Below are positions 44,201 through 52,307 of a stretch of DNA of 64,000 nucleotides, in pieces. How positions within the stretch are numbered: position 1 is the stretch's first letter; each line of letters begins with the position of its first letter. The notes under the pieces were generated by a model, which was not told where the DNA came from, ran no database searches, and saw nothing but the letters and a program-made list of their open reading frames with translations. This DNA is from Sphingobacterium sp. BN32 (GTDB taxonomy: Bacteria > Bacteroidota > Bacteroidia > Sphingobacteriales > Sphingobacteriaceae). A program made the translations under genes and the position numbers. Location: the NCBI RefSeq assembly GCF_030503615.1, contig NZ_CP129963.1:2790001-2854000 (forward strand), read 5' to 3'.

Positions 44201-44364
44201 ACCGAGACCCCTGATATCGGCTCTCTGCTCTTAAGGTCGATAACGGTTCCTTGGATGGTTTTGTTCTGAGCATAGCTGTTCAAGACAAAAAAGAGATTGA
44301 TGAACAAGAAAAACACACAGTGCCACCTTGTTCTTTGATGTTTGATTTTACCTGCCTTTGTCAT
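41254..44364 (-). CDS. SusC/RagA-family TonB-linked transporter of the GH88 PUL
   Basis: 1036 residues: signal peptide (ends NSYAQN), carboxypeptidase-regulatory-like domain (QGTVIDLKSREPISGVSVTI), plug (PLYIIDGVPVESG; AIYGSRAANGVVIITTKGG) and barrel ending in FGINVQF. There is no STN domain, so this pair is not itself coupled to FecR signalling. The 167 nt in front, up to the GH2 stop, show no hairpin or promoter I can name, so it may be co-transcribed with GH2. Exports nothing; imports the oligosaccharides made by the outer enzymes of this PUL. Confidence 0.93.
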   Translation of the reverse strand: MTKAGKIKHQRTRWHCVFFLFINLFFVLNSYAQNKTIQGTVIDLKSREPISGVSVTIKGTTKSTNTNNRGMFSLSNVPQNAILVFTFVGRERQEIPVQGKTDLQVELQELASTLNEVVVIGYGTQEKRDVTGAITSISAEDMETNPGANINSALQGKIPGMQIVTTSGEPGAGSNIKIRGASSINGASDPLYIIDGVPVESGNISSIDDDATFSPLANLNPNDIESIEVLKDAASGAIYGSRAANGVVIITTKGGNKFGQMRPKITLGHTSSFVANSRKLDVMNGEQFRTAYAESRANNGQPATQPWVLNPYHPYYNQTTDWQDVIFRTAYQTRNDLSLQGSSDNFTYGISLGYRNLQPVVVATGYEQLNGRANFSYKLSKKITGGTNISYTDVDYQRILSTGSNNYSALRAAVLTNPVFAPYDPLTGEMTSWLGQREMRNPLAMAEKIPISFAQRTLTLNQFVSAELMKGLIARASLYTNISRVKQSSFQGEEFDSASPRRSYGKFSQTEGNKFVNENTLSYNKNLKKHKIGAVLGMSIERDFSESIRLNGEGYIDPKINPIQSASKFTTVSRTEGERIMLSFFGRANYSYAGRYLASFTLRSDGSSRFGKDNRFGYFPSASIGWRFSDEKFFDFAKPVLNDAKIRASVGVTGNQSISNYAWQGGYSAAASRYDGNVIINHNDLSNANLGWETTTQWNAGLDLSFFKGRLSFVGDVYLKESKDLLFDFPINYYTGFSSVATNFGSIENKGVELLVESINLNKKVRWETSLNFSFNKNKITELPRAEDVIIGGFSLGRVGEPIGIFYAHQALGVYATDESNVYRAPDGTERKYLKGAATGEPFKGGDMIWLDVDGNGIIDDADRLIIGDPNPKFIGGFTNRLAYKGISLNFSLYWSYGNKVMNELRRMRNRMFYTGNLGQDALSRWREQGDVTNFPMVRYGDSMENFRPSTFNLEDGSFIRLKEVVLGYTLPTKLFQGSFVRSVSAYVSGTNLLTWSKYTGFDPEVNTSTNPLVQGVDNGAFPKSRSYNFGINVQF

Positions 44365-44531
44365 AATTATAGGGTTTATTAATTGGCAATAATTGTTATT
44401 AAACTAGTTAGATCATATTCCGCGAACCCTCCCTAGGTATAGGTTGGTTGGCGACCTCGGTTATTTTTGTGCTCCCTGTATTTCGATTTCGAAGAGCATT
44501 CACAGTTTTTTGATTCTTGCTGCGATAAGCG

Positions 44532-47489
44532 TTATGGTCTTATCTCCGTATGAATAAATGCCGTTTCCAGCACCACTAATCTGCGATCTCCACGAAAACT
44601 CACTTTTAGCGACTGTGCATTGATTGGACAGTTGACCTCTTTGGTACTGTGGGGAGGAATTTCAAGTTGTACGGTTGCAGCATTAACTTGCTTATGGATG
44701 ATAAGCGGCTTATCACTCGGATTCCAAACTTTGCTGACCGACAGATTGACCCCCGGAAGTACTCTGCACCAGAAGAAACCAATTCCCTCAGACGATTCCT
44801 TATTCAGAATTTCCGGCATCGCGCCGAAACCTCTCAAATAATAGGGTCCGAAAGGGCGTCTTCCATTGGCAACATACTGCACACCGGGTCTCGTAGCAAA
44901 TGCAACACGGACGCCGGGAGCAAATTGATCGCCTTTTTCTGTCACCGTAATTTGGTTTTTGGTTCCCTCGGGAATACGAGGTGTCGAGTTGATCATGAAA
45001 CCACTGTTAATTCCTGTTAGTATACCTTTTTCGGTTTCATAATCGCCCCAAATAATCGTATTGCTGATCAGTGGGTGTAGTTCATGCTCTTGGTCTGAAC
45101 TGTTGTACGCGAGGAGGTTTAATAGTAATCGGTCTGCCACGGGGTCTAATCCGGTCCTCCGAACTAAATCGAATCCGCCCAGGAGTACACTTCCTTGTCC
45201 GATAAACTGCTCGGCGAGCACTGTTCCTTCCAAACCCGGGCCGTAGTTGCATAGGATAGCGATGCTTTCCAATGCTTCTTTATGAACCGGCATAAATCCG
45301 TCGGTTACTGGATAAATTGCCGGAAATCCAGCCTTGTCTTCATTCCAGTTGGTATAGTCCGACCACACTTGAAAATTTTTACGTTGAATATCTCTGGTAA
45401 CCGGATGGTCCGACCTTTCGGCATTTACGTAGTATCCATTATGAGAGGGACGGACTGGCGATGGGTATGCAGGATCGTCAATATCGGGTATAGCACTCCT
45501 ATAGGGTTTCTCCAAAATGCTGTTCAGGTAAGGGAGATGAAGTGAATCTTGTCGCAAGCTAAGTACTCTCCCCCCTTCCTGTATAAAACGTTTTATTCGT
45601 GCACTGCTCGTCTTTACCATCTCATCTGCAGCATTCTCACCGATCACGAGCGCTTGGTTTTGCTCTAATTTATTGAAATTGGAAACAGTCTTATAGAGAA
45701 CGCCCAATTTCTGAAATGCTTTAGCAGAACTTCCAGAAGGATCATAAAGTGAAATTACCTTGCCAACGCTTCCGCCAGATCTTGTATAAAATTGATCTGC
45801 AATAAAAAGTTTTTGACTGTTCTTACTCCGCTCTTTACCGTCGGAATAGATGCTTCCTTCTAATGTGTAATCACCCGTACTCAAATTATCCGGAATTCTT
45901 AGACTTACTTGCTTTTTTACAGCCTTATAGTAAGGAATATTTGAAAACTGTAGGGTATCTCCCACCAGCTTACGACCAATTTTATCGACGAGATGATAAA
46001 TTAGAGTAACCTTTTTTAAATCTTCGCCATTGTTCTGATCATTGACTACATGGGCGATCGGTTGGATGGTTGAACCTGCATAAACTTGTGTTGTCCAACA
46101 TTCCCAACTCAATAAGACCGGCTGAAAAGAAAGCATGACTTGCTGTGCGGCCGGCTTGGGATTCATATCAGCAAATTCCTTGATGTTGTCCCAATTATAA
46201 AATAAAACTGTGAATGGGAAAATTCCGCTCAGTTCAGGATTAATACTGCGTAAGCGCCTAAATATTTCTACAGCATTTTTGATCGTAAAGATTTGATGTT
46301 CGCTTGCCAGCTGGGCCTGCAAGTCTTGACGTTCATGCCCTGTCCAATTCAGTTGGGAACCTGGATTTTTATGCGCTGGCGTTAGATTATAACGACCGTC
46401 AGGTCCAGTATAGTTTCCGATTGTTTCTGTAAAAGTAATCGGCTGCTGTTTTTTTGGAAAAGGAATGATTTTCTCATTATCGCGCGTATGAATGTAGGTA
46501 AATGGGGAAGCGTAATACCAACCCCAATAACGATGTAGATCACAGATATCTCCGGCTTTCCCATAGCCATAACCGGCATTGGCAATATATGCCCGGGTTT
46601 CATCCCATTCGCGTAACTTTTCATAGCTATAAGTTAAGAACTTCTCCCATTCTATGGCTCTTTTTCCAACAAAAGGTGTTTCGTTGGTCATCGCATAAAT
46701 CATCAATGAAGGGTGGTGTGCAATAGGTCCCAATTTCTGATACTTATACCAGGCTACAGCACGGTCATAGTCTGCGGGAAATCCGCCATCTGTTTCATCC
46801 CCTACTTGCTGAAAATGCTCTACGTTGGCTCCTTTTGCTGCTGAACCAGCATAGTTGCCACCGAATACCATCATCCCTAATTCGTCGCATACGTCATACC
46901 AGGTTTCATCATCCGGGATGCGGATGATATTAACATTTAAACGCTTCATAAAACTGACGTATTCTTCTGCGAATCTCCGACTTCGTTCCACATGCGAAGG
47001 GATACCCCGATTTGGTGGATTGACCGCAAATCCTCGAAGAAAGATCAACTTTCCGTTTAGGAATAAATTCCCCTCTTTCGATTCAAAAAATCGGAATCCG
47101 AGCCGTTCCCTGGCAGAAGCAACGAGCTTGTCCTTATCGAATTGTTCGAGCGTCAGTTCGTATAAATGGGGATCAGTGGGTGACCAAAGTTTGGGCTTTA
47201 GACCGTCAATTGTAAAAATTCTTACATGTTTATTATTTGGATCGACTTGATCAAGACTTATCTTTCCTTCCCAAAGCGTATGCTTATCTTTTATCCCTTT
47301 AATAGTAACCTTAAACGTATGCTTTGGCGACTGTATAAAAGCATCTCTTAGCGTTACGCGGACATAATCCAGACCTGTGAACGGGGTTAATTGCGCTTGA
47401 TCTTTCGATTGCGCTTGGGCCTTGGCAACTGAGCATAGGATGGCTAGGAAAATGATATATTTTCTTAAAAATTCACCTGTCTTTTTCAT
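44532..47489 (-). CDS. Glycoside hydrolase family 2 enzyme lacking the N-terminal jelly-roll
   Basis: 985 residues with a signal peptide (ends KAQAQS). It enters almost directly into the GH2 Ig-like domain (HTFKVTIKGIKDKHTLWEGK, PKLWSPTDPHLYELTL). The catalytic TIM barrel follows (about 135-450), with NGKLIFLRGFAVNPPNRG, acid/base Glu270 in AMTNETPF and likely nucleophile Glu355 in ITFTETIGN. The sugar-binding jelly-roll that normally precedes is missing. After the barrel comes an unusual region (about 590-830) with a class I amidotransferase-like pattern (ALVIGENAADEMV, IKRFIQEGGRVLSL, GSVLLGGFDLV). It is probably a beta-galactosidase or beta-glucuronidase acting in the periplasm. It lies 4 nt after the BNR_4 gene stop. 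Confidence 0.82.
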   Translation of the reverse strand: MKKTGEFLRKYIIFLAILCSVAKAQAQSKDQAQLTPFTGLDYVRVTLRDAFIQSPKHTFKVTIKGIKDKHTLWEGKISLDQVDPNNKHVRIFTIDGLKPKLWSPTDPHLYELTLEQFDKDKLVASARERLGFRFFESKEGNLFLNGKLIFLRGFAVNPPNRGIPSHVERSRRFAEEYVSFMKRLNVNIIRIPDDETWYDVCDELGMMVFGGNYAGSAAKGANVEHFQQVGDETDGGFPADYDRAVAWYKYQKLGPIAHHPSLMIYAMTNETPFVGKRAIEWEKFLTYSYEKLREWDETRAYIANAGYGYGKAGDICDLHRYWGWYYASPFTYIHTRDNEKIIPFPKKQQPITFTETIGNYTGPDGRYNLTPAHKNPGSQLNWTGHERQDLQAQLASEHQIFTIKNAVEIFRRLRSINPELSGIFPFTVLFYNWDNIKEFADMNPKPAAQQVMLSFQPVLLSWECWTTQVYAGSTIQPIAHVVNDQNNGEDLKKVTLIYHLVDKIGRKLVGDTLQFSNIPYYKAVKKQVSLRIPDNLSTGDYTLEGSIYSDGKERSKNSQKLFIADQFYTRSGGSVGKVISLYDPSGSSAKAFQKLGVLYKTVSNFNKLEQNQALVIGENAADEMVKTSSARIKRFIQEGGRVLSLRQDSLHLPYLNSILEKPYRSAIPDIDDPAYPSPVRPSHNGYYVNAERSDHPVTRDIQRKNFQVWSDYTNWNEDKAGFPAIYPVTDGFMPVHKEALESIAILCNYGPGLEGTVLAEQFIGQGSVLLGGFDLVRRTGLDPVADRLLLNLLAYNSSDQEHELHPLISNTIIWGDYETEKGILTGINSGFMINSTPRIPEGTKNQITVTEKGDQFAPGVRVAFATRPGVQYVANGRRPFGPYYLRGFGAMPEILNKESSEGIGFFWCRVLPGVNLSVSKVWNPSDKPLIIHKQVNAATVQLEIPPHSTKEVNCPINAQSLKVSFRGDRRLVVLETAFIHTEIRP

Positions 47490-47493
47490 AACC

Positions 47494-48831
47494 TTATCTG
47501 TTGATCATTAGATTGGTGAGGTATCTGGTATAGTGATCATATCTACCGTTCATCCACATTACAAAGGGTTTGTTTCCCGAATATTGATCCACGACATAAG
47601 GTCGCACATTACTTGATTTGGATTTGCTGGTTAATGCGGATGTCTCCCATTTGCCTTTGTTTAATCTCCATTCTTCAATTTCGAACAGCTTGCCGACCTG
47701 TCGAGCGAGGAAAACTCGGGAGGGATCATTGTGATCAAGCACTACGCCTCCGGAATAATATTCTTCAAGAATTTTTCCATCCTTTTCCGGGCTAGTAATC
47801 TGCTTTCCGGAGTTTATCAGCTTAGTATCTTTCCAAGCTTTTCCGTCCCATGCGGCGTAATGGTAGATGTGGTCATTAATAGTTGGATAGCGCGCATAGG
47901 TGACGACGGGGAACCCTTGCTTGTCCAGAGCGATATCCCAGATCCAGGATTTGACCTGATGCTGATTCGCGTCATATAGTTTATGCACTTTTGAAATATC
48001 TACCGGGCGACCATCCATCGCTGTAATAAAGCTTCCATCGGTTTGATAGAATTTATCCTTCTCAAGGTACATGTGGAACACAGAAGCAGTATCCAACTTA
48101 GGATGCCCGTTGGTAAATAGGAAATGTATTTTGGACTTATGATCGGAAACAACTTTGAGATAAGGGATTCTGTCGTACGATCCTTTGCTATCCAAAAAAG
48201 GTTTGGCATCGGTCCAGGTTTTTCCTAAATCATCACTGTAGACATAGTGTTGCTTCCAATTGGTGTATTTCGGATTTGCTGGATCTCGTTTATTTCGACT
48301 TCTAAAGAACACATATATTCTATTGTGCTCATGAGATAACATTACTGGATGTGAATAGGTAATAAGCTCATTGTTGAGGCCAAAGTTCAATTCACGTTCT
48401 TCTTCCCAGGCACTTATATCTTCGGCATACTTGCTTTTGCGGAGAAAGAATTTGCCATTATGTTCGGTGTAGAACGTCAGAATCTTGCCATCTGGCAGAA
48501 ATAAGATGGACGGCACATTATGATCATCTACTTGTAGCTTATCGTGCAGGATGAAGGTCTCTGTTTTAGCGCTGGGTAGTTCACGGGAAGAAATACGCAC
48601 ATCTCCTTTGCTGTTGATATATCCGAAATATATCTTCTCTTTTTTCCCTTTATGATAAACCGCCCTTGGGTCTGCATACCAACACCAAGTCCCATCCTCT
48701 ATGGCGACATTTGTGTTGTTTTGGCAGTACGCATTTATCGGAATCAAGCATAGAATCCCAATACAATAGAGTAAGACTCGCTGCAGTTTATGCGACATTT
48801 GAGGAGGCCGCATTATTCGTTTTTGTATCAT
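47494..48831 (-). CDS. BNR_4-type beta-propeller protein, candidate polysaccharide lyase
   Basis: 445 residues with an N-terminal signal (ends NAYCQN). The mature protein matches my recollection of the BNR_4 family: DGTWCWYADPRAVYHKGKK and GYINSKGDVRISS at the start, repeated beta-blade motifs with Asp-box-like turns (YSDDLGKTWTDAKPF), and DRIPYLKVVSDHKSKIHFLF. Such propellers occur in polysaccharide lyases and in sugar-binding proteins of uronate PULs. Since this PUL has a GH88 but no other lyase, this protein is the best candidate for the lyase step; that is inference. Several in-frame starts exist; the one at 48831 is the longest, and Met12 is an alternative. Confidence 0.72.
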   Translation of the reverse strand: MIQKRIMRPPQMSHKLQRVLLYCIGILCLIPINAYCQNNTNVAIEDGTWCWYADPRAVYHKGKKEKIYFGYINSKGDVRISSRELPSAKTETFILHDKLQVDDHNVPSILFLPDGKILTFYTEHNGKFFLRKSKYAEDISAWEEERELNFGLNNELITYSHPVMLSHEHNRIYVFFRSRNKRDPANPKYTNWKQHYVYSDDLGKTWTDAKPFLDSKGSYDRIPYLKVVSDHKSKIHFLFTNGHPKLDTASVFHMYLEKDKFYQTDGSFITAMDGRPVDISKVHKLYDANQHQVKSWIWDIALDKQGFPVVTYARYPTINDHIYHYAAWDGKAWKDTKLINSGKQITSPEKDGKILEEYYSGGVVLDHNDPSRVFLARQVGKLFEIEEWRLNKGKWETSALTSKSKSSNVRPYVVDQYSGNKPFVMWMNGRYDHYTRYLTNLMINR

Positions 48832-48891
48832 GTGTTTAGATTTAATAGGTGTTAGCTTTTGTTCGTTTTTTATTTCATGTTTCTTAAGTTA

Positions 48892-49773
48892 TTATTCATA
48901 CGCGGGCATGTTTGAGGTTAAAAATTTATCTATGGTATTGATTTCGTTTTTGGTTATATAGTTGTAAATGGCATGTCCCATATTTTTGAGGATATGTATT
49001 TCGGATTGTTGGATATTCAGTTCATTCATTTTTTTGTGCAGTGCATAAGCATAAGCGACATTAATAAGATCATCCTGTTCTCCGTGAAACGTTAGCAGCG
49101 GAGCTGCGCTCGCTCGGATATCATCGGTACTTGCCAGTCCACCCCAAAAATTAACGACACAGCGTATCGGCAATATTTTCTGCTTTGAACGATAGGTCGT
49201 ATAAAGCGCAGTCATTGCACCAGCAGAACCTCCTGATATGGCAAGTCTATTCGTATCCAAAGCATAATTTTCTGCATGATTCTTTATCCATTGCAGGGCC
49301 AATTCTGTATCTGCAGAGGCCATTTTGACGGCTGTTTCCAAACCGGTATGGAACTTCCCATCTTTGGGAAGTCCGTCCTTCATATTGGCCCCTGCAGATG
49401 CACCTTGAATCTTATTTTGCTTTAAATGGAGGTAGTAATTTATAGAGACGACCGCGTATCCTTTCGCTGCAATCTCTTTACACAGCGCCACATTGCCTTT
49501 CGCACCTTTGTCTCCTCCGGAAAAACCGCCGCCATGAATAAAAACCAAAATTGGAAGGCTTTCCATGGGCTTTGTATGCGGAAGGTAAAGATCCAGCAAT
49601 CGATCTGACGAAGTATCTTGTCCGATTCCTAGGGGTGCATCGGCGTACCTGAGGTTACGTTGAATCATGATTGTCGACGAGTCTGAAACGGATTGTGCCT
49701 GTAAGTACAAAAAAGAAGGAATGAACAGTGCGATCATGAGCATTATTCTATTTACAACGTGCTTGTATTCCAT
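48892..49773 (-). CDS. Secreted alpha/beta hydrolase (esterase-like)
   Basis: 293 residues, signal peptide (ends YLQAQS). The HGGGFSGG oxyanion motif (80-87), GGSAGAM with nucleophile Ser183, HGEQDD with Asp234 or Asp235, and MGHAIY with His267 give a full triad of the hormone-sensitive-lipase/BD-FAE-like type. Two positions are odd: the family usually has GxSxG, here SGGSAGA fits. It likely removes acetyl or feruloyl groups from the PUL substrate. Between it and GH88 lies a decayed open frame. Confidence 0.85.
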   Translation of the reverse strand: MEYKHVVNRIMLMIALFIPSFLYLQAQSVSDSSTIMIQRNLRYADAPLGIGQDTSSDRLLDLYLPHTKPMESLPILVFIHGGGFSGGDKGAKGNVALCKEIAAKGYAVVSINYYLHLKQNKIQGASAGANMKDGLPKDGKFHTGLETAVKMASADTELALQWIKNHAENYALDTNRLAISGGSAGAMTALYTTYRSKQKILPIRCVVNFWGGLASTDDIRASAAPLLTFHGEQDDLINVAYAYALHKKMNELNIQQSEIHILKNMGHAIYNYITKNEINTIDKFLTSNMPAYE

Positions 49774-49791
49774 ATTGTTGAAGTTTAGTTT

Positions 49792-49977
49792 TTAATTTGC
49801 TATAGCTTTATCGATAAATACCTGCCCTCCCTTAATTGCTGCTCTTTGTGTCCTATCTTTATTAGGAGCCTTCCAGAAATCATCATGGGGAGGTCATCCT
49901 AAAACGAGGAATTCCTGAGCGGTTCCGTTATGATTAATTAGGCCGCGTAGAATAAGTATACCTAGGACATGTTCCAT
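49792..49977 (-). pseudogene. Decayed gene fragment between GH88 and esterase genes
   Basis: Read on the minus strand from ATG 49977, the frame gives 27 residues, an in-frame TGA (49896-49894), then 33 more protein-like residues (PPHDDFWKAPNKDRTQRAA, then GGQVFIDKAIAN) to TAA at 49794-49792. The amphipathic, protein-like C-terminal run in a gap that should be non-coding suggests the tail of a deleted gene. I do not recognise the family. The ATG lies 8 nt after the GH88 stop codon. Confidence 0.5.
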
Positions 49978-49984
49978 CTTATTG

Positions 49985-51262
49985 TTAGTTTAATTTATCG
50001 ACCTTCAGTTTCTTATAACGTGAGATAGCTTCTAAGTAATAATAATCTGCATAAGACAATGGCACATCCACTTCTCGGTCCTTCGTTAGATTACCAACGC
50101 TATGTTTTAAAATGAACCCAGCATTCTCTCCAAGCGAGGCCGTGTAGGTTGGGGTGGAGAGTGCTTTGATTATAGTTTCCGCAGCCCTGAGATATTCGAC
50201 GGACTTGTCCTTCTTTACGTATTGTGCTAACTCAATTAAAGCGGAAGCCACTACCGCTGCTGCTGAGGCGTCGCGGGGGATGACCGGATATTTTGACGCA
50301 TCATATTTCCAGCTCGAAGGAAAGCCCTCCTGTCCAGCATTGAAATCCCAATATGGAATTTTGTCTTCCGGAAGTCTATCATGATTTAGAAAATAATCAG
50401 CCATTCCTTGAGCGACTTTTAAAAACCGCTTGTCCTTACTTTCTCGATAAACCATCGTGAAACCATAGATTCCCCACCCTTGTCCGCGAGACCAGGCGGA
50501 GTTATGAGCAAATCCTTGATAAGTCTGCTTGTCAAGGACTTCCCCATTTTCAGGATTATATACAACAACATGATAAGCACTGTAGTCGGGTCGGACGTGG
50601 TTTTTCATGGCCGTTTCGGCATGCTTGATAGCGATATCTTTGTATTTATTGTCTCCAGTAACCGTCGATGCGAAAAAGAGGAGTTCCAAATTCATCATAT
50701 TGTCGATGATGACAGGGAAATCCCAATAATCATCTGTCACAAATGATTTGATCCTATCCCAGGATTGAATACTCTTTACCTTTGGACTGTAGCGGCTAGC
50801 GAGTGATTTTGCAGATTCCAGGAGCACTTCTTTATACTTTACATCCTTCGTTAGTCTGTAAGCATTTCCAAAGCTACAGTACATCATGAAGCCTAAATCA
50901 TGCGTACGTTTGTTGAATTTTTGCGTGTCCAATAACTGCAATTTTACTTTTGCTTCATCAAATATTTCTTGATCACTAGACGCTTCATACAGATATAATA
51001 ACGACCCAGGATAGAAACCACTTGTCCAGTCTCTCGCCGAACTCGTAACTAATCCTTTTCCATCAGCTTCATATGATTTTGGGAAACGATTTTTGGGGAG
51101 CTTAGATTTTAATAATTTATACTGCAATATTGCGTTTTGAAAGCTGCTGTCTATGATATTTATGATTTTTCGAGCAGCATCATCGCTGGAATTAATATGT
51201 GCTACGGAACATCCCATTAATGAGAATAACAACAACGCCAACATGACATAATTGGGTTTCAT
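49985..51262 (-). CDS. Unsaturated glucuronyl hydrolase, GH88
   Basis: 425 residues, lipoprotein signal (LMGC, Cys18). GH88 hydrolyses the 4,5-unsaturated uronic acid left by polysaccharide lyases. The (alpha/alpha)6 barrel signatures are present: ARDWTSGFYPGSLLYLYE, HDLGFMM with Asp122, IIDNMMNLELL with Asp187 (the two acidic residues matching Asp88 and Asp149 of Bacillus UGL), and SAWSRGQGWGIYGFTMVYRE. It is the first enzyme gene of the second PUL. The 344 nt in front carry an overlapping double palindrome and otherwise only AT-rich DNA, so PUL transcription probably starts there. Confidence 0.9.
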   Translation of the reverse strand: MKPNYVMLALLLFSLMGCSVAHINSSDDAARKIINIIDSSFQNAILQYKLLKSKLPKNRFPKSYEADGKGLVTSSARDWTSGFYPGSLLYLYEASSDQEIFDEAKVKLQLLDTQKFNKRTHDLGFMMYCSFGNAYRLTKDVKYKEVLLESAKSLASRYSPKVKSIQSWDRIKSFVTDDYWDFPVIIDNMMNLELLFFASTVTGDNKYKDIAIKHAETAMKNHVRPDYSAYHVVVYNPENGEVLDKQTYQGFAHNSAWSRGQGWGIYGFTMVYRESKDKRFLKVAQGMADYFLNHDRLPEDKIPYWDFNAGQEGFPSSWKYDASKYPVIPRDASAAAVVASALIELAQYVKKDKSVEYLRAAETIIKALSTPTYTASLGENAGFILKHSVGNLTKDREVDVPLSYADYYYLEAISRYKKLKVDKLN

Positions 51263-51331
51263 ATTTTATTCGGTAGATTAGTGTTTATAAGTCGATTTGA
51301 TGAGCAGTTCTCCCACTACTTATGCCAAATC

Positions 51332-51351
51332 AACCGATTGGTTACGTAACC
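51332..51351. promoter_or_regulatory. Overlapping double palindrome, candidate PUL operator
   Basis: AACC-GATT-GGTT (51332-51343) and GGTT-ACGT-AACC (51340-51351) share the central GGTT, giving AACC N4 GGTT N4 AACC. It lies about 70 nt upstream of the GH88 start. The perfect 12-bp palindrome with central CG resembles LacI-family operators. The remainder of 51263-51606 shows only a T7-CG-A6 inverted repeat at 51404-51422, possibly the weak end of the sigma-factor transcript. Confidence 0.5.
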
Positions 51352-51606
51352 GAATATAAAAAATATGTTTTTACGAATACTGTAGATCTTTAAAATACGA
51401 CTTTATTTTTTTCGAAAAAATAGCGTTTTCGGCTACTTTATTAAACCTCAAACGTTTTCGATTATTTTTTAAAAAACTATGCGTTTGTAACAGCAATAAT
51501 TGTGGTATAAAATGATACTATGAAAGAATGTATAAAAGAAACGAGTAGAAAAGATTAAAAGGCTATTTTTGAGGGCATTCACCCTAGCGAGGATAGACAT
51601 TTTCGC

Positions 51607-52215
51607 CTATCCCCAAAATGTACTTATTAGGGTAATTATGCCGTACAGACTGATATCTTTCTTTTTGAAGACTAGTTTTAAAGCTGTCATTGCTTTCGAA
51701 CGAGCAAAGTATATATTATTCGCTGTTGTGCCCAATGTGCTACAGATTTCATTGGTATCCATTCCTTCAAAATAAGTCATCCGGAATACTTCTGCTTGAT
51801 TTTTTGGTAGCTTATCCAGTTCTAACATAATTTGTTCAATGAGTTCTGAATAAATGATATCTGTTAGTACATCGGACCTATTCTCAATTTTATCCCACAA
51901 CAGCTCTTCACCAAGGTCCACTGTCTTGCAAAATGCAGAACCAACATGATCGTAACATGCATTTCGAGTGATAAGAAATAGAAAGGACTTCGTAGCTTGA
52001 ACGCTGGATGCATTCGCTCGATTAAACCAAAGTTTGCAAAAAGATTCGGATACAATTTCTTCAGCTACTTCGCGGTTCTTGGTAATCCTATTTGCGAATA
52101 CAAATAATTGCTCAGCGTATTGGCTCATAAAATAACGAAGCCCCAGCTCGTCTCCGAGTTGCAACTTTTCAAGATATTGGCTATCTAAGGTAGATTTTTG
52201 GTTGAACTGTTTCAC
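51607..52215 (-). CDS. ECF-type RNA polymerase sigma factor
   Basis: 202 residues. Region 2 (LRYFMSQYAEQLFVFANRI, REVAEEIVSESFCKLW) and region 4 (LDKLPKNQAEVFRMTYFEG, MDTNEICSTLGTTANNIYF) are complete; no region 3, as expected for ECF. In most Bacteroidota PULs the sigma gene directly precedes its fecR; here fecR is about 9 kb upstream at the far end of the same strand, and the sigma gene is last in that unit, just before the GH88 PUL. It may thus serve either the STN-type SusC system upstream or the PUL downstream. The C-terminus continues about 15 hydrophobic residues past region 4. Confidence 0.9.
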   Translation of the reverse strand: MKQFNQKSTLDSQYLEKLQLGDELGLRYFMSQYAEQLFVFANRITKNREVAEEIVSESFCKLWFNRANASSVQATKSFLFLITRNACYDHVGSAFCKTVDLGEELLWDKIENRSDVLTDIIYSELIEQIMLELDKLPKNQAEVFRMTYFEGMDTNEICSTLGTTANNIYFARSKAMTALKLVFKKKDISLYGIITLISTFWG

Positions 52216-52307
52216 AATGAGCGTAAAAGTAGCTATAACAAACCTAGCAAGGTTACCTAATATCGTTATTTTTTTGTTAACTAAATATGTCCAAATTTGT
52301 TATTCCA

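Noticed and set aside
44365-44531. Possible small gene or riboswitch between GH2 and susC
   Set aside because: No open frame of note, no hairpin and no recognised aptamer pattern on either strand.
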